In this document: positions 1-15,000 of the stretch, piece after piece
How the letters are laid out: every line of letters starts with the position of its first letter
Numbering within the stretch: position 1 is the first letter of the stretch
NCBI GenBank assembly: GCA_963922205.1
Contig: CAWUHX010000169.1
Coordinates: 62,001 to 126,000, forward strand
DNA: 64,000 bases
Direction: 5' to 3'
Source of the DNA: Romanomermis culicivorax
Lineage: Eukaryota; Nematoda; Enoplea; Mermithida; Mermithidae
Notes under the pieces: generated by a model
What the model saw: only the letters and a program-made list of their open reading frames with translations
Database searches by the model: none
Told to the model about the DNA's origin: nothing
Program-made: the position numbers and the translations under genes

Positions 1-14
1 CGTTTATTTTCGAA

Positions 15-3000
15 ATGACGAAGTCGCCGTCTTGGCTTCTGTTGATATTTTTGGTCTTGTCGACGTCGACTTTAAAATTTTCTGTCGTTAACGCTGCCGA
101 CGATTTAGAGGCAGAAGACGAAGAAAGCGACATCGATAATGACGATGCGAAATTAAATTTGAAAAACGACGATTCAAAAGTAGAAGAAAGTGCGAGCGTA
201 AGTTGGAATGGCTATATTGTGGTGGCCACCAAGTCACTCAATATGGTACTACTCGAATGATTTTGAATAAACATGATCTGGCGAGCAAATGCAAAAATTG
301 GATCAAAAATAGTATACCTAAGTTTTGTCTGAGAAAACCGTAGAAACTGTATCCACGGCATGAAGCGCCGATAAAATCGTCATTTTTTACCATGTTTTAT
401 TCAAAAATTAGAATTTTTAATCAAAAATTTTGACATTTTTTATAGTTTTTCTGTCAAAAACTGTGGAGGTCCCACATGGTCGAATGCATACCTGTAATTG
501 GGGGGAGTTGGAGGCATACCTCTAATTAGGGACTCCCCAGCTTAGCCAACCATATACTCAACCCCCCATCCAAGCCCGGAAATTTCGGGTTTACCCCACT
601 GGTCCGACCACTTACAGGTGTTCCCATGGCATTGTCCCGCATGTATGTTTTTAACCCATAAGCTGTTCTATTTTAACCTTTTTGAAAGGAGCCTAGTTAC
701 TATCAAAAGATTTTGGCTGTTTAAACTTTCTCTGCCAGGGTTTTTCTTTGATTTTTCTCACGCTCTTCCTTCAATTGATACCATAATTTTCCTACTGAGA
801 ATCCGAACCGCGAGTATTAAAAATCTATATTTATTTATGTTTATTCAGAACAGGAAAACATTGTTCACTGCAGAAATTTTCTGGTCATTTCTGCTCGATG
901 CAGGTTGAAGTTTGCACAAAAGCATAGTCTAAAGATTTTGAGCTCTTGTTTCAATTTGCTTCTCATTTAAATGATTATCATAACCACTATCGAACTGCTA
1001 AAAAATATGAATTCATGATACTTGATTTTGAAAAATCGAACGTATGCACGGCTATTTATTTACATATATACTGGGCCGTAACTAGGGGAGAAATGGGGGG
1101 ATATGCCCCCTGAAATGAAATCGACCAAAAATTTGTTGCTTGTCTGATAATACAGCTTCAACCGAAAAGATGCATTTTGGTGTACTTTAGAAGACCGAAA
1201 TCTCAAAATTCTCCGGCGCTTCGCGCTGGTCGTGAGTTAAAATAATAATTTTTTCCTTTCGGGCGCAGCCGTTAGTGTATCTGCTTCCACTTGCTAATTA
1301 ACCTTCAACAGTTTCTAATTAACTTTCAACAGTTTCAATCAATTAAATTAACTTATCGCTTTTTTTATTCGTTAAGAATCGGTATTTTGCCGATAATTGA
1401 GATTTTTGATCAATAATCTGAATTTTTTCTCTCGCTGGCTTGGAACATAGCGAACGTTTTCAATGGGAACTTTTGCATTTATATACGATGAAGATTGAAG
1501 ACATCATTCTAGACTGTAAATTTAGAGCTTCTCTTTTCAGCAATGTCTGGTGAAAAGATTCATTTCCCAGCGTTTTAGAACATGAAAATTCGAAAATTTT
1601 TATATTCTAACACAATGAGAAACGAAATTACTATCCATATGTTTTTATAATTATCTTATTATCTTATCTTATCTTATGATTTTAATTTACATTTCAATGA
1701 TGCGAAGATTCATTCTCCAGCGTTCTAGAAAGTCGAAACCCGAAAATTTTTCGGACAAGAGAAGTTTAGTACCAATTCAAAAATAATTTTAAAAATAAAT
1801 CATGAGCAGTCTAAATTATCTCTTTCAACTATCTATTCAAGGAGATTTTTCGAGCTTGAAGTCGTCAAAAGTCGATTCATTCTGGAACTTCGCTGAGGAC
1901 CTCACCAGGAGACTTGTAGGCATGCCATTCTGAACCTCTCAGCATGACAATTGACGGAAACTGTTGAAGGTTAATTAGTAAGTGTAAGCAGATGTGCTAA
2001 CGGCTGCGCCTGATAGAAAACAATTGCCATTATTAGTCATCACCGACGCGAAGTGCCGGAAAAGTTTGAGATTGTTCTTCTAAAATTTATCAGAATGCAT
2101 TTTTTCGGGTGAAGCTGCATTGTCAGACAGAATAAAAATTTTTTGTTCGACTTCATTTAGAGGAAACTCCCCCTTAGTTACGGGCCGATCTAGTACCATG
2201 AAAATTTGCTTTTCCAAAGCCCAGCTCTGTGGTACGTAATGCGTGGAAAGCCGCATATACACTTCATGACTTCGGTAGGCTAGAAATGTATTTTTTCCTG
2301 TATATATGGTTCCAGATAGACTAGTTTTAACCACCAACTCAACCTTTATATCATGGCTAATTTCATTGGACAAGATCAATGGTATACTCTAATTCGAATC
2401 AACAATGTACTCGAATTCAAATCTCAATTCGAAGCTGAATTTTTTTCAATGGCGTCCCAAAAAGTGTGACGCTGAAATAAGCTTAAAAATCAACTTTATT
2501 GCATCTACTTTGTCTATTTTCGATGCATCGAAAGTGCCTAAAAATGGTGATTTTTACTCATATTTGCCTTGGCAACCGTGGTCACAATTCGGAAATCAAA
2601 CAGTTTTTTGGGATGACTTGTATCAGGCGAACCGATACAGTTTGTTCAATTTCCATCCCAAGTACATGTATTTGTTGTATTTTTTGTGTGACGACTTTGT
2701 ATATTTATGCCTAATGTTTTTTGTGTGCAGTTTGAGCCCGATGAATTCGTTTCTCCAACCATTCCACCGAGCGCGTATTTCGCTGATTTCTTCCAAGCGG
2801 TATCTTTTCCCGGAAAGTAAGTTTAGAATACTAAAATACAAGTCTATCGTTGACCAAGAATCACTTTTCGTTTAGGTGGGTTGTTTCGCAAGCCAAAAAA
2901 GACGGTCTGGATGAAAATATCGCCAAATATAACGGTAGGTTGCATTCGAGATTTCTCGGACTGTTGAGGTGATAAGTTAATCTTGTCGACAAAATATATT

Positions 3001-6000
3001 TGGATAACCGAAAACTAATGTTTGAACGTTCTACAGAATTCTATGCGTTTGCTGTGATTTCCTTTGTGCATTTCAGGTGAATGGACTGTCTCATCTCCCG
3101 ATCAATTAGTGCTGAAAAACGATTTTTGCTTAATCGTTAAAGTAAAATCAGTCAATTAGTTATTAACTGCTTTGTGATTTATTTCGTTTCAGTCCAAAGC
3201 TCGCCATCATGCCATTAGCTCAAAATTTTCGAAAACCTTCAATTTCAAAGCTAAAAAGCCCTTGATTGTCCAGTAAGTGAACTACAATGAATTTCTTTTT
3301 ATTCGCACCCAACCAGTGTTTTCTACATTGTTTTTGTTGCTTCAGATACGATGTCAATTTCCAAAACGGGTTAGACTGTGGTGGTGCTTACCTGAAATTG
3401 TTGTCCGGCGAAAAAGTCAATCTGGTATTGAAAAAGTCAATCTGTTATTCAAGACACAATTTCTGTAAGAATCAACCAAGGCCTGTAGTTAAGCGTGATA
3501 AGTAAAAAATTAATCATACATCTAAAAAACATATTTTGTACAGTTTTTGCCCTGAACAACATGCCATTATTCGTTTGATCTGAAAATCTAAATTCCTTTT
3601 GCAACATCAATCTAAAAGTTCATACTATTTGCAATTTTCGAAATTTTAGATCACTGTCATTGAAGGCCTATAAGTAATCGGCTATGCAATGTCGATCAAT
3701 AAAACTTTGTCAGTGAATGTAACATTATTGTATATGCATGACACTTAGCACCAAAATTATAGTTTACACTATGATTATAATTTTCAGCAGTTGTCAATGA
3801 TTCAAATTCACACATTTTTGTACCCAGTAAAGTCAAATAATGAGTGTCATTGATTAAACTCCACTACGTTATGGCTGGACCCCTTGGCCACATACTCACA
3901 AAGTTTTATGAAAATTAAAAAGCCATTGAGTGTTCCACAGTGAAACAAGTGGAAGCCATTTTTGAATCAAATTATTACATTTTTTGTTTAAAAATGCTGT
4001 CATTTACCCAAAATTCAAATAATCCAACTAAAACTTTTGTGCATTACAGGCTGACATCGTGGCTATATACCCATAAGGTTTAGTCATAATATCATTATCC
4101 CTTACATGGGAAACTGCGCAAAGTGAAACACATTCTTGATACTGTTGAAAAAACTTCAGGTGCGAATTGGTGTTCCATTTTGTCAGAATATTATTAATTC
4201 TAGTCCAAATCAACTACATTTCAGTCACAATATGTGGCTACATACCCACCAAGTTGCATCATGTTAAAAATTAGAAAAGCCATGTTCTTTTGGTCATCTA
4301 TGAGATGAAACATTGTTCAAATCTCTAGCAAAAACTGATAAGGTAGTGAACCAACATAAACTTTTTGGATCTTTCTCAGATAAACGAGACCCACATAGAC
4401 ACAAGAAACTATATCAAAGCTAAAAGAAGCAAAATTGTATTTAAAATATAATTAGTGACTCCTTCAGAAAGCTAAAATCACATATTTCTGGTCACTGTTC
4501 ATGGCATGGTCTTAGTGATCCAATCCATCCAAAGTTACAGGAGAAATTCACAAATCACATTCATGCCATAAAATATGACAATTGTGAGCAGTTAAAGAAG
4601 AACTGAAGGACATCAAAGAGGCATTGACTCAATTCCAATTTGCAAACCCAATTGGTAAAGTTGAAGCTGAATATTTAGCTGATGAAAGTATCAATAATGT
4701 ATTAGAATGGCATCAAGACCAGCTTAGATCAATGCACTAAAATGAAGCATGGAAAGACAACATTGACAACCATCAGGACAATTATGTTTACCTCCAGTTC
4801 TATTGGGCAATGAAATTTCTGTCTACCAGTAGATGGAAATATCGGTCAAGCTGGTTTAGTATGTGTAGTTTGCCATGGCACATCACATATGCGCTTGTTA
4901 TGAAAAGTGGTTTCTACACCACCACACATTTGTCCATTGCTTGCACAAGATAGTAATGCAATTATTGGAATACTGACTGACACATTGATAAAAATCAAGG
5001 CAGAGCAGCCCACAATCAACACAGCTTTTGTGTGATCTGTTACTGCTGGATGTTTCCATGACTCCCCTACCTTGCTCATTGTGCCAACAATATCTCAGAA
5101 AACAGGCGAGACTATAAAGAACTGGGACCTCTCTAAACCTCAATTTGTTGAAGGCCCATGTGACCGAATGGCTGCACCAATAGAGAGGCAAGTTCGACTG
5201 TTTATGAATGAAAACAATCAATCAGAGGTCCCCAAGGTCAGATTTTTCAGGTAGGGGTAAAATTGAAGATTTGCGGGGATAGTGTAGCTAAATGTCCACT
5301 AAACACGTCATTTTGTCTCAAAATTAGGCAGCCAGTAATCGATTTTAAAGACGTTAGGTAGGGGGTAATGCCCCCCTCATACCCCTCCCCATGGGGCACT
5401 CTGCAATCGATGTACAACTGCTGAAGAATTCATCAGGTGTGCTACAACATATAGAAAGGTCAAGAGAACATCATTCATCACTGGCAATCTCAAAATTCCA
5501 CACAAGAAGATGGATCTTAAAGCAGTTGGTATCAGGAGCCATTTTAATTTCCAGTTCACATCTACTGAAATCAAGGCAACTAAAACTTACAAGGTTGGTA
5601 CTGGAACCATATCCAAGATAAAAATATTGAATTTCGAACAGTTACCAAAGCTTGAAATCCATCATGTGATTCATGAAGACTAGCCAGAGGTTTCATCCCT
5701 TCAAACATAAAAGTTCTGGATTGCTATTGATCCAAAAAGCACAATCACCAACTTTGAAGAAGAATCTGAAGATCTTCCAGCCGCCACTGATGAGCCATAT
5801 AGAATGGAAAGCAGTGCCTTCACTTGTCCTAAAGAAGGCTGAACAAAGGCTTTTGTACTTCATCACAACTTGTTGCAGCATGTTATTTTAGGTAACCACG
5901 AGCTGATGCCATATCGCACAAGTTTATGTGATATGGCAATACAAGGATATAGTAGAACACTAGAAAGTGTTTGCTTGGCCCCTGGCTTGCCTGGAGTTCA

Positions 6001-9000
6001 AGAAGCTCTTCAATTGTTCAATGAAACTGAGTAGCTTGATGTTATGGAAAGAAGTTTCTTTAAAGAAGCATAAGATATGTCGTCCTTTGACAGAAAAACA
6101 ATCTGAATACTTGCTGGAAAAATACAGCAGTGGCTTTGCATATCATCAAAAATTCAATGCTGAGGTTGTCACTAAAGAAATGAGGAGTAACCCATCTTTT
6201 GTCAGATCTGACCTCCTCACACCACAAAAAATTACTGGATTCTGGGCTAGGGAAGCCAGCCATCGTCCAAAAGAACCTACTACATTTCATAGTAGCAACC
6301 TGCAAGGAGAATGTAGTGTTGAAGATGAAGAAGAACCTTACAAAGATTTAGTGATGATCCTCATTTAGAATATGAAAGTGAACTACTGAAATCAGATTGT
6401 CTTGAATAATTGTTCCGATAAATAGTATGTAGATCTGAATCTTTAAAAATGTCATCTGGTTTAGAGCAAATCTTTTATCAGATTCAAGTGGATTATATGT
6501 TGAGCTCTTATGATCTGAAAATGATCGAGAGTTTGTCAGTTTTTGCTAAAAATTTGAACACTCTTTCATCTTATAGTTAACCAAGAGAACGTGGCTTGTC
6601 TAATTTTTAATGTGATGCAACCTGGTGGGTATGTAGCCACATACTGTGGCTGAAATGTAGTCGATTTGGAATAGAATTAATAATATTCCAACTAAATGGA
6701 ACATCAATTTGCACCTGAAGTTTTTTCAACAATATCAAAAGTGCATTTTACTTTGTGTAATTTCCCAAGTAAGGGATAACGATATTATGACCAAACGTTG
6801 TGGGTATAGCCAAGTTGTCAGCCTGCAATGCATAAAAGTTTTAGGCGGATTATTAGAATTTTGGGTAAATGACTGCATTTTTAAACAAAATATGTAATAA
6901 TTTGATTCAAAAATGGCTTCCACTTGTTTCACTGTCGCACACTCAATCGTTTTTTATTTTGATGAAACTTTGTGGGTATGTGGCCAAGGGGTCCAACCAT
7001 AACATAGTGGAGTTTAATCAATGACACTCATTATTTGACTTTACTGGGTACAAAAATGTGTCAATTTAGATCATTGACAACTGCTGAAAATTGGAATTTA
7101 AAGCGTAGTGTTAACTATAATTTTGATGCTACATACAATATCTATATGTGTCATGCATATACAATAAGCATTGTTACATTCACTGACAAAGTTTTATTGA
7201 TCGACATCGCATAGCTGATTACTTACAGGCCTACAATGATTGCGACCTAAAATTTCGAAAATTGCAAAAAATTTGAACCTTTGGATTTAATTGATGTTAC
7301 AATGCGAATTTGGATTTTTAGATCAAACGATTACTGGCATTATTTCAGCGCAAAAAACTGTAAAATATATGTTTTTTTAAAGTATGATTAATTTTTCACT
7401 TATCACAACCTTGGTTGAGTCTTACAGAAATTGTGTCTTAAGACGTTCAGTTTGTACTACTAGGGTTTTAAAATTTGTTCCTTCCTCTTCCTTTTGCAAT
7501 TTCAACGTCACCCTTGAATACAACATTTTTAGAAAGAATTCAACGATAAAACGCCGTATACAATTATGTTTGGTCCGGATAAATGCGGCATGCAATCGAA
7601 AGTTCACTTCATTATTCGTTTTAAAAATCCAAAAACCGGGGCCATCACCGTGAATATTTATTAATTCTAATTCTAACCTGCAGATGTAATTTTCAGTCGT
7701 CTTCTATTTTCGCAGGAACACCACGCCAAGCAAACGGACAAATCTTTGGATACGTATTTTACCGATAAAAAGTCGCATTTATATACTTTAGGTAGGGGCG
7801 TTGAAAACACTATTGTAGAAGACCGTAAAAAGAAAGAGTCGTTCATCCTCTATATTTGCCGAGAAAAAAGGAGCATATAGCTGAAAATAATCATTTAGGT
7901 CATATCCTGGTCGTAAGTCTCGTCTTACGGTCGTTTGCTTAAAAAATGTTTATTTTACAAGTTTCTGACGGGTAGTAACGAGCTTTTCAACCAATTTATG
8001 CGTAGTTTTGCGCAAAAATATTAACATTTTCTCGAAATCTAATGTATAGATCTCAACTGACCAACTCACAATTTCTTTACTACTCACGTCCTTAGTACAT
8101 TTCTCAGTGACACGAAGTAAATTTTAAAGCGTATTGATCAGCCTCTTCTTCGCTGTCAAATATTTTTTAGTCTTAAATCCCGATGGTAACTATGCAATTT
8201 ACGTTGATAATAACGAAATAACGAAAGGAACTTTGATGGAAAACTTTGAGTAAGCGATTTTGGTCTTCGAGAATACATGTGCGCGTATAGTCCGCGTTTT
8301 TCCCATTAGTTTACTAACTTTTTAAACAGAAATTTTTATAAGACATAAGTCTAATTCGCTTGTAGTTGAAATATTTAGGTTTTAATATCTTGTTCCTCGA
8401 GTATTAGATTTTCGACACATGATGTTTTTTACTTGTAGGCCCGCCATCGTGCCTAAAAAAGAGATTGAAGACCCGGATGATAAGAAACCCTCAGAGTGGG
8501 ATGAAAGAGAAAAGTAAGATTTGTGCTTTTCTCTATCATTGGTCCTTGACCAGTGAAATTGCCTCTGCAGTAATCGCGCGGAACTTTTGTGTGCGAAAGT
8601 TTATTACCAATTAAAATACATTATCTGCTGTTTCTAGGATACCGGATCCCGATGCTCAAAAGCCTGAAGATTGGAATGAAGATGCTCCTGAAAAAATAGC
8701 TGATTTAAATGCCAAAATGCCCGTTGATTGGTTGGATGACGAGCCTGAATATGTTCCGGACGAAAACGCAAAGAAACCCGACGACTGGTGATGGTTCTAT
8801 AACCTTTGTAGTGGGTTTGCTAACAACCTTATTATTTAGGGATGAAGAAATGGACGGAAAATGGGAAGCTCCATTGATCAGTAAGTAAAACAGCGTTTTT
8901 TGCGTTCTGCTCGATGTCTAGAATAGCTCTATGCAGAACATTCCTAAAGGTGAATATTTTCCGATAAGAATTATAGAAAATTTTTAGATTGCATCAAGCT

Positions 9001-12000
9001 TGTCGTTAGCTGTGCATTAATCTAATAATTGATGACTTGTAGTAATGAGATTATAAGTGGTAGCTAGCTCTTATAATGGAATTACTTGGCTAGACAGGGC
9101 GAGCGTGACTAGGCGAAAGACATGTAGCGGCTCAAAAGTCTGCGCATCTGTAAGAATTGCGGTACTTTGGTAGACATTAAACCATACATGTAATTGGGGG
9201 GGGGGGAAGTGCTATGGGAACCCTCCCCCAGAAATCGTCGACCATATGGCTTGCCATATGGTAGCCGTGGGAACCCCCATACTTGTGGCCGGAAAAATAC
9301 TGAAAAATAATTTTTCTTATGAAAAATGTCAATTTCTGAACAAAAAATAGTCAAAAATGTTAATTTTTCTTATGAAAAATGTCAATTTCTGAACAAAAAA
9401 TGGTCAAAAATGTTAATTTTCTGGGCGCTTCGCGCCATGAATACATTTTTTTCTTTTCAGAAAAAAATTACTTTTTTTCTTTTCAGAAAAAAATTACTTT
9501 TTTTCGGACCTTTTTATGAAAAAAATCGATTTTTGCCTTGAGAGACCCCTGCATCAAAATTTTGAGAATTACTGACTCCCGGCCCAAAAAAATCGTCCGC
9601 CCCCCCAGACCTCGGGTCCCCGTTACATGTGTGGATTAAACTCCAAATAGGTTGGGATACCCATTTTTCTCAATATATCGAGGTCTCAGAAAAGCCGGAA
9701 ATCTCGAAATTTTTTAAAAAATGCGACTTTTTGTTTTATTTTTTCAAGTAGGAGTAAGGGTCCCAACATTTGCGTACTAAGTCCGCCCGAATTGCGAATG
9801 AAGGCCCCCCCCCCCCCAATCAAAGGTATGGAAGTCTGGTAGGAGTGACGAAATGATGATTTAAAGTCATTTTCGTGATGGATACTGTAATGGGGTAGTT
9901 AAAACATGGGTGAGTGCACAGAGGATACCTGAGGACAGCCGGTTTTTAAGGGTTGGATCATCGGCCTTATAGTTCAAGGAGGAAGTCATTCAACAAAAAA
10001 ATCAATTTTTTCGCCGAAAAATGCTGGAAATAGTTTCAAAAGTGGTAATTGTTGTTTGAAGCCAAACAAATTTTTATTTGGCGCCAAGTGCACAACAAGC
10101 TCTTTACGTCTCAGGCAACTCATAATCATACCTGAGCAATGCCGGGCCACCCGAGCCACCGTGTAGCTACGTTTTTGTGCCTGGTAGCTACGTTGGCGCG
10201 TGTGGGTGGCTCCAGAAAATCAACACTTTCTGGAGGGAAGAGGAAGGCAAAACAGAAAAAAAGAGAGGGAAAGAGAAAAGGAGAGAAAGAAAAAAACGAG
10301 AAGAGAGAAGGAGAAAAAGAAAAATAGTCAGCCAATCAATCAACCAATTTGAAAAAAAATCCACCAACCAACCAATCTGGGAAACAACAAACTAAGAGAT
10401 ATGGAAAGCAACGAACCAATTTGGGAAAGCAACCAACCAACTGATCTGGGAGGTTACCAACTCATTTGGGAAGCACCCAACCAATTTGGGAAACAACCAA
10501 CAAACTGATCTGGGAAGCAACCAACCACTTTGGAAAGCAAGCAACCAACTGATCTGGAAAGCAACCAACCGATCTGGGAGCCAACCAACCATCTGATCAG
10601 GAAACCAATCAATCAATTTGGGAAGCAACCAGCCAACTGATCTGTGAAGCAACAAATAAACTGACCTGGGAAACGATCAACCAATCAGCCAATCTAGGAG
10701 TCAGCTCACCAACTGATCTGTGAAGCAACAAATCAACTTGGAAAAAACCAATTAATTTATCGGGAAAGCAAACAAGCAACCAATCTGGGAAACAACAGAC
10801 CAAGTGATCTGGAAAGCAATCAACCAACCGATCTGGGAAGCAACCAATAAATTTGGGAAATAAACAACCAAGTGATCTGGAAAACAACCAGCTAACCGAA
10901 CTGAGAACCAACCAATTTAGGAAACAACCAACCAAGTGATCTGGAAAGCAACCGGCTGACTGATCCGTGAAGCAACCAACCAACTGATCTGGAAATGAAC
11001 CAAACAATCTGGGAAACAATCAACCAAGTGATCTGGAATGCAACCAGCAAGCTGGTCTGGAAAGCAACCAATCACCTGATGTAATAGGAAGCAACCCACG
11101 AATCTAAGGAAACATCCAACCAACAAATCCAGGAATCAACCAACCAATCCAGATGTAAACTAACCAACTGATATGGAAAGCAACCAACTCATACATGCAC
11201 ATAGGGGGCGGTAGGGGGTAAACCCCCATACCTGAGACCCTGGCCACCACCCCCCTGACCGAAAAAAATCGTCAAACACCCCCCCCCCTGAACTTTTTTC
11301 AAGACAGCTTTTTTGATGATTTTGGTGCATAATTTGTATGAAAAACAGGCTTGCTGAACCTTTTTTTGTTTTTTTGCTCACCCACCCCCCTACCCTCCTG
11401 AAAAATTCTTGCCGTGCATGTCTGAACCAACTGATATGAGAAACTACCAACCAACTGATCGTTTCTACACTGCGACTTTTCTCCTGTTACCACCGTTTTT
11501 CCCCTCGGGCCTTTTCCTCAAATGGGGAAGGCGTCAAAATTTTTTCCCCCATTTTGCCGAAGCCGTCTTTTCGCTTAAAAATGCTTATAGACGCTTTAAT
11601 TAATGTGTTTTTGAGCTTTCTCTAACTCTCTGGTGTTTTTAGAGCCGTTAATTTATTAAAATTGAAAAAATTTAAATTTTCGAGTTTGATCGAAGTCTAA
11701 TCTACTGTCATTGTGGAACAAATTTTCCAGCAAAGTATCCAAGAGCATAATGACTTTCAATCACAATTACATACATCGGCCGAGAAATCTTTGTGCAAAA
11801 AAAAATTTTTTATGCAAAAAAACGCGATATTTCGTTTAATTTTGCACAAATCTTCATGCAAGATTGCACTTGAGTTCATTTCCTTCCGACTCTAAAGTAT
11901 AGGGTTTTGAAATTGCAGCTTCTGTTCTCATTGTTCTGTTGTTTCCTATATCTTTCGGGCGCTATGCAACGATTTTTTTCAGATTTTGACACTCTAAATG

Positions 12001-15000
12001 CTGGAAAATCAATTTAAGGATAACTTATTCGATAAACGTACAAGGTTTGAAAACATGTATTATATCATTTTACAAACTGAAAAATATGTTCATACTTTCA
12101 TAAGTTTGACAAACTCAAATTAAACTTGAAATTAATGAAAATCACCTCCATTATAATCATGAATTCAAACTCGGCTCCATATTTAAAATAATAGTAACAA
12201 AAATAGAAAAATTGAAATTTTGATCACCAGAATTCTTTTGCACCAAATGCACCAAAATTCATCTTTTCCATGTCGAACCCCCATGTTTTTTCCCTTCGTC
12301 GAGAATTTTTTTTCCAGAAAGTTTGATTTGTAGGGAAACAGTGAATAGACTAATTAAAAAAATTATATAATAAGATCCAGCGCGAAGCGCCGGAAAATTT
12401 TCGATGTTTTATGATTTTAGAGCCTGTAAAACACTTACTTCAAATCTAAAACCGAATGAAAACAGCTACAATTCACTATAATATAAATGAATATGTCAAA
12501 ATTTTAGGAGTCAAAATGGCCCCTAGACCTAAAATTTTAGGAGCCATTCCCAAACTTTTAGGGGCCCAGGCCCCTAAAATGACTAAAAAAGCCTGGCAGA
12601 AGGTCGAGGGTTCGAGCCCCCAACCGAGCGTTATCTTTCTACCGCACCGGCCACGTGGATTTGGGCATACGACATCAGCAAGGAGATGACTACCCTAGTC
12701 TCCATAACCTGACCGGAATAAATTACGCTCACAAAACAATATGAGTTACCATGTTTAACGTATATTTGGACGTCCAGTCTTATACACAACTAAAATATAA
12801 AAAAGTAGGAGTGGACGCGAGCTTGCCAAAAGTCGAAAATGATGAAGAATGAAAAATACACAATGAACGGAACTTGTGCGTATGGAAAAGTTTTATGTTA
12901 ATTTATCATTTGCCCGTTCCGCTTGCGCACCGTCGCCGGAAGTAAAAGTCATCACAATACAGGAACCCTAACACACAATGCAACCTTTATTCACACGTAT
13001 GATGATGGCTATTCATGTTCTGTGATTCCTAACACAATGGTGCCGGAAAATCTGATAGTTTCACTCGAATGAAACATAATTTTATAATCGTTGTGCGTAT
13101 TTATAGAAAATCCCAAATGTGAAAAATCCGCTGGGTGCGGAAAATGGACTCCGCCTATGATAAAAAATCCGGAGTATAAGGGCAAATGGAAAGCACCAAT
13201 GATCAATAATCCCGCTTATCAGGTATCATTCGGCACGCGAATCTTTTTATAGCGCTGTGAGCGTTATTCACGGTTGTTTCAGGGAAAATGGTTGCCCCGA
13301 CGTATTCCCAATCCAGAATATTTCGAATTAACTTCAGCTTTTGAGGAATTGGAACCTATTGTAAGCTTCCACTGGAAGGATGAATAATGTCTCTGATAGC
13401 ATTTTATGTTCGTTATTAAAAGGGTGCAATTGGCCTAGAACTGTGGACTATGACCGACGGTATCGCTTTCGACAATTTCCTCATCGTCGACGACAAGGTT
13501 ATCGCTGACACCATTGCGTCGGCAACGTGGTCGCCCAAATCGAGCGCTGAACATAAACGAAGTTCCGTAAGTACACTTTTTCAGATTGTGATTGTTTTCT
13601 TCCTCATAATTTACATGCGAGCTCACATATAACGGTCACGCATTTAATATTATACTTTTGTTCAGATCTTATATCTTTTAGAAGGGATCTATAGTCGCCA
13701 ATTTATTGCAAACCGCCAACGATAAACCGTGGCTTTGGGCTGTCTTCATTCTCGTGATATTAATTCCGATCGTTTTGATCACGATCTTTTGCTGCTCAGG
13801 ATCTTCTAAGGTGAGCAAGTCGATTGGCCTCTCAAAAAATTGGTTGCCTTTCCGTTTGAAGTCATAGTTGTCCTAAAGAACGAATTCATGTAATTATTTA
13901 GCCAAAGACTTTTTTCGTTCAAGTTCATTATTTAATGCAGAAATAGAACTTTATCCGCAAAAACTTGTATCAATTTCTGTATTCTAGGACAAAGAAGCTT
14001 TGCAAAAGAAAACTGATTCTGTTACGCCGGACGATCCCGATAACGAAGAAATGAATCGCGAAGATAGTGGTAATGTTTCAGACAACGCTCAACCGGAAGC
14101 GGGCGGCGAAACGACGCCGGTTGCTCAGGATTCCGTCGTTCAAAAATCTGGCTCGAAAAAATCTCCGTCTTCAAAAAAAGCTATTAAGAAAGCCGATTTG
14201 GAAGAAGTTAGTTTCGTCTGTACACATGATTTTACGAAATATGAGAAGTTTTACTTGAAAAAATTTATCTTGGAAAAAAATCGTTACCTTCGAACATGAT
14301 GCACAACATTCTTTCAAGATGCATCGAAAACATTTCAAGATGCTTCACAAAAAATCGAGATGTAAGAGTTCTTTGGTATTCGACATTCTTTATGAGTGCA
14401 TCGCAATTTTTTCAAGCGCATCACATTTTTTCAGATAATCTTGAAAAAAATCAAGATGCTATCTTGGAAAAAATTAAGATCTTGTCTTGAAAAAAATCTA
14501 AATTCCATGTTGATAGAAGGATTCCATCTTGGAAGAAGAATTAAGATGGGCGGCAGATCAAAGGATGAAAATTTCTGAAACTGGCCAATCAAAGGCTCCA
14601 TTACCTAAGGTTTATGTATACGTCAAAGTGGGTTTCTGAGATCACGGCTCGCTGGTAGTGAGCGCTCTTATTTTTTACGGGGGACTCAGGGGGGAGGAGT
14701 TTTGCAAGGGGAATCCGATGGACACAATTGTTTTTTCATAACAATTTTTATTTTCCAAGGTTTTTTAGCAAACGTCGAAAATGCTCGTTTTTCTCCCAAA
14801 ATGCAGTAATTCCGTAAAACAATCAAAATTTTGGACCTTGTCGCCATTCCTTACCCTGTTCAATGGTTATTCCCTATCTGCTCAGGAACTATACAAAGGA
14901 ACGGAAATTGGGATCTTTTTCTAGAAAACACTAAATTTTTGATAAGAAACGAACATTTTTGACGTATTCTGAAAAATCTCGAAAAATAAATTTTTTATGG

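Larger units (their letters stand above)
8881..13106 (+). other. Calnexin intron 12, packed with repeats
   Basis: A 4.2-kb intron with no coding signal. In order it holds a family A MITE (9183-9633), a purine-rich tract (10225-10325), a minisatellite (about 10325-11460) with an inserted family C MITE (11190-11424), a family E repeat (~11465-12450), and a tRNA-like T-arm fragment (~12600). The flanking exons splice in frame (ATC A / AA AAT). Confidence 0.85.

Noticed and set aside
10392-11126. Overlapping minus-strand ORFs rich in FPDQLVGCF-type repeats
   Set aside because: They follow the minisatellite unit exactly, change frame between units, have no splice or start context and are split by a MITE.
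12595-12690. tRNA gene suggested by GGGTTCGAGCCCC
   Set aside because: No box A at the right distance and no acceptor or anticodon stem.
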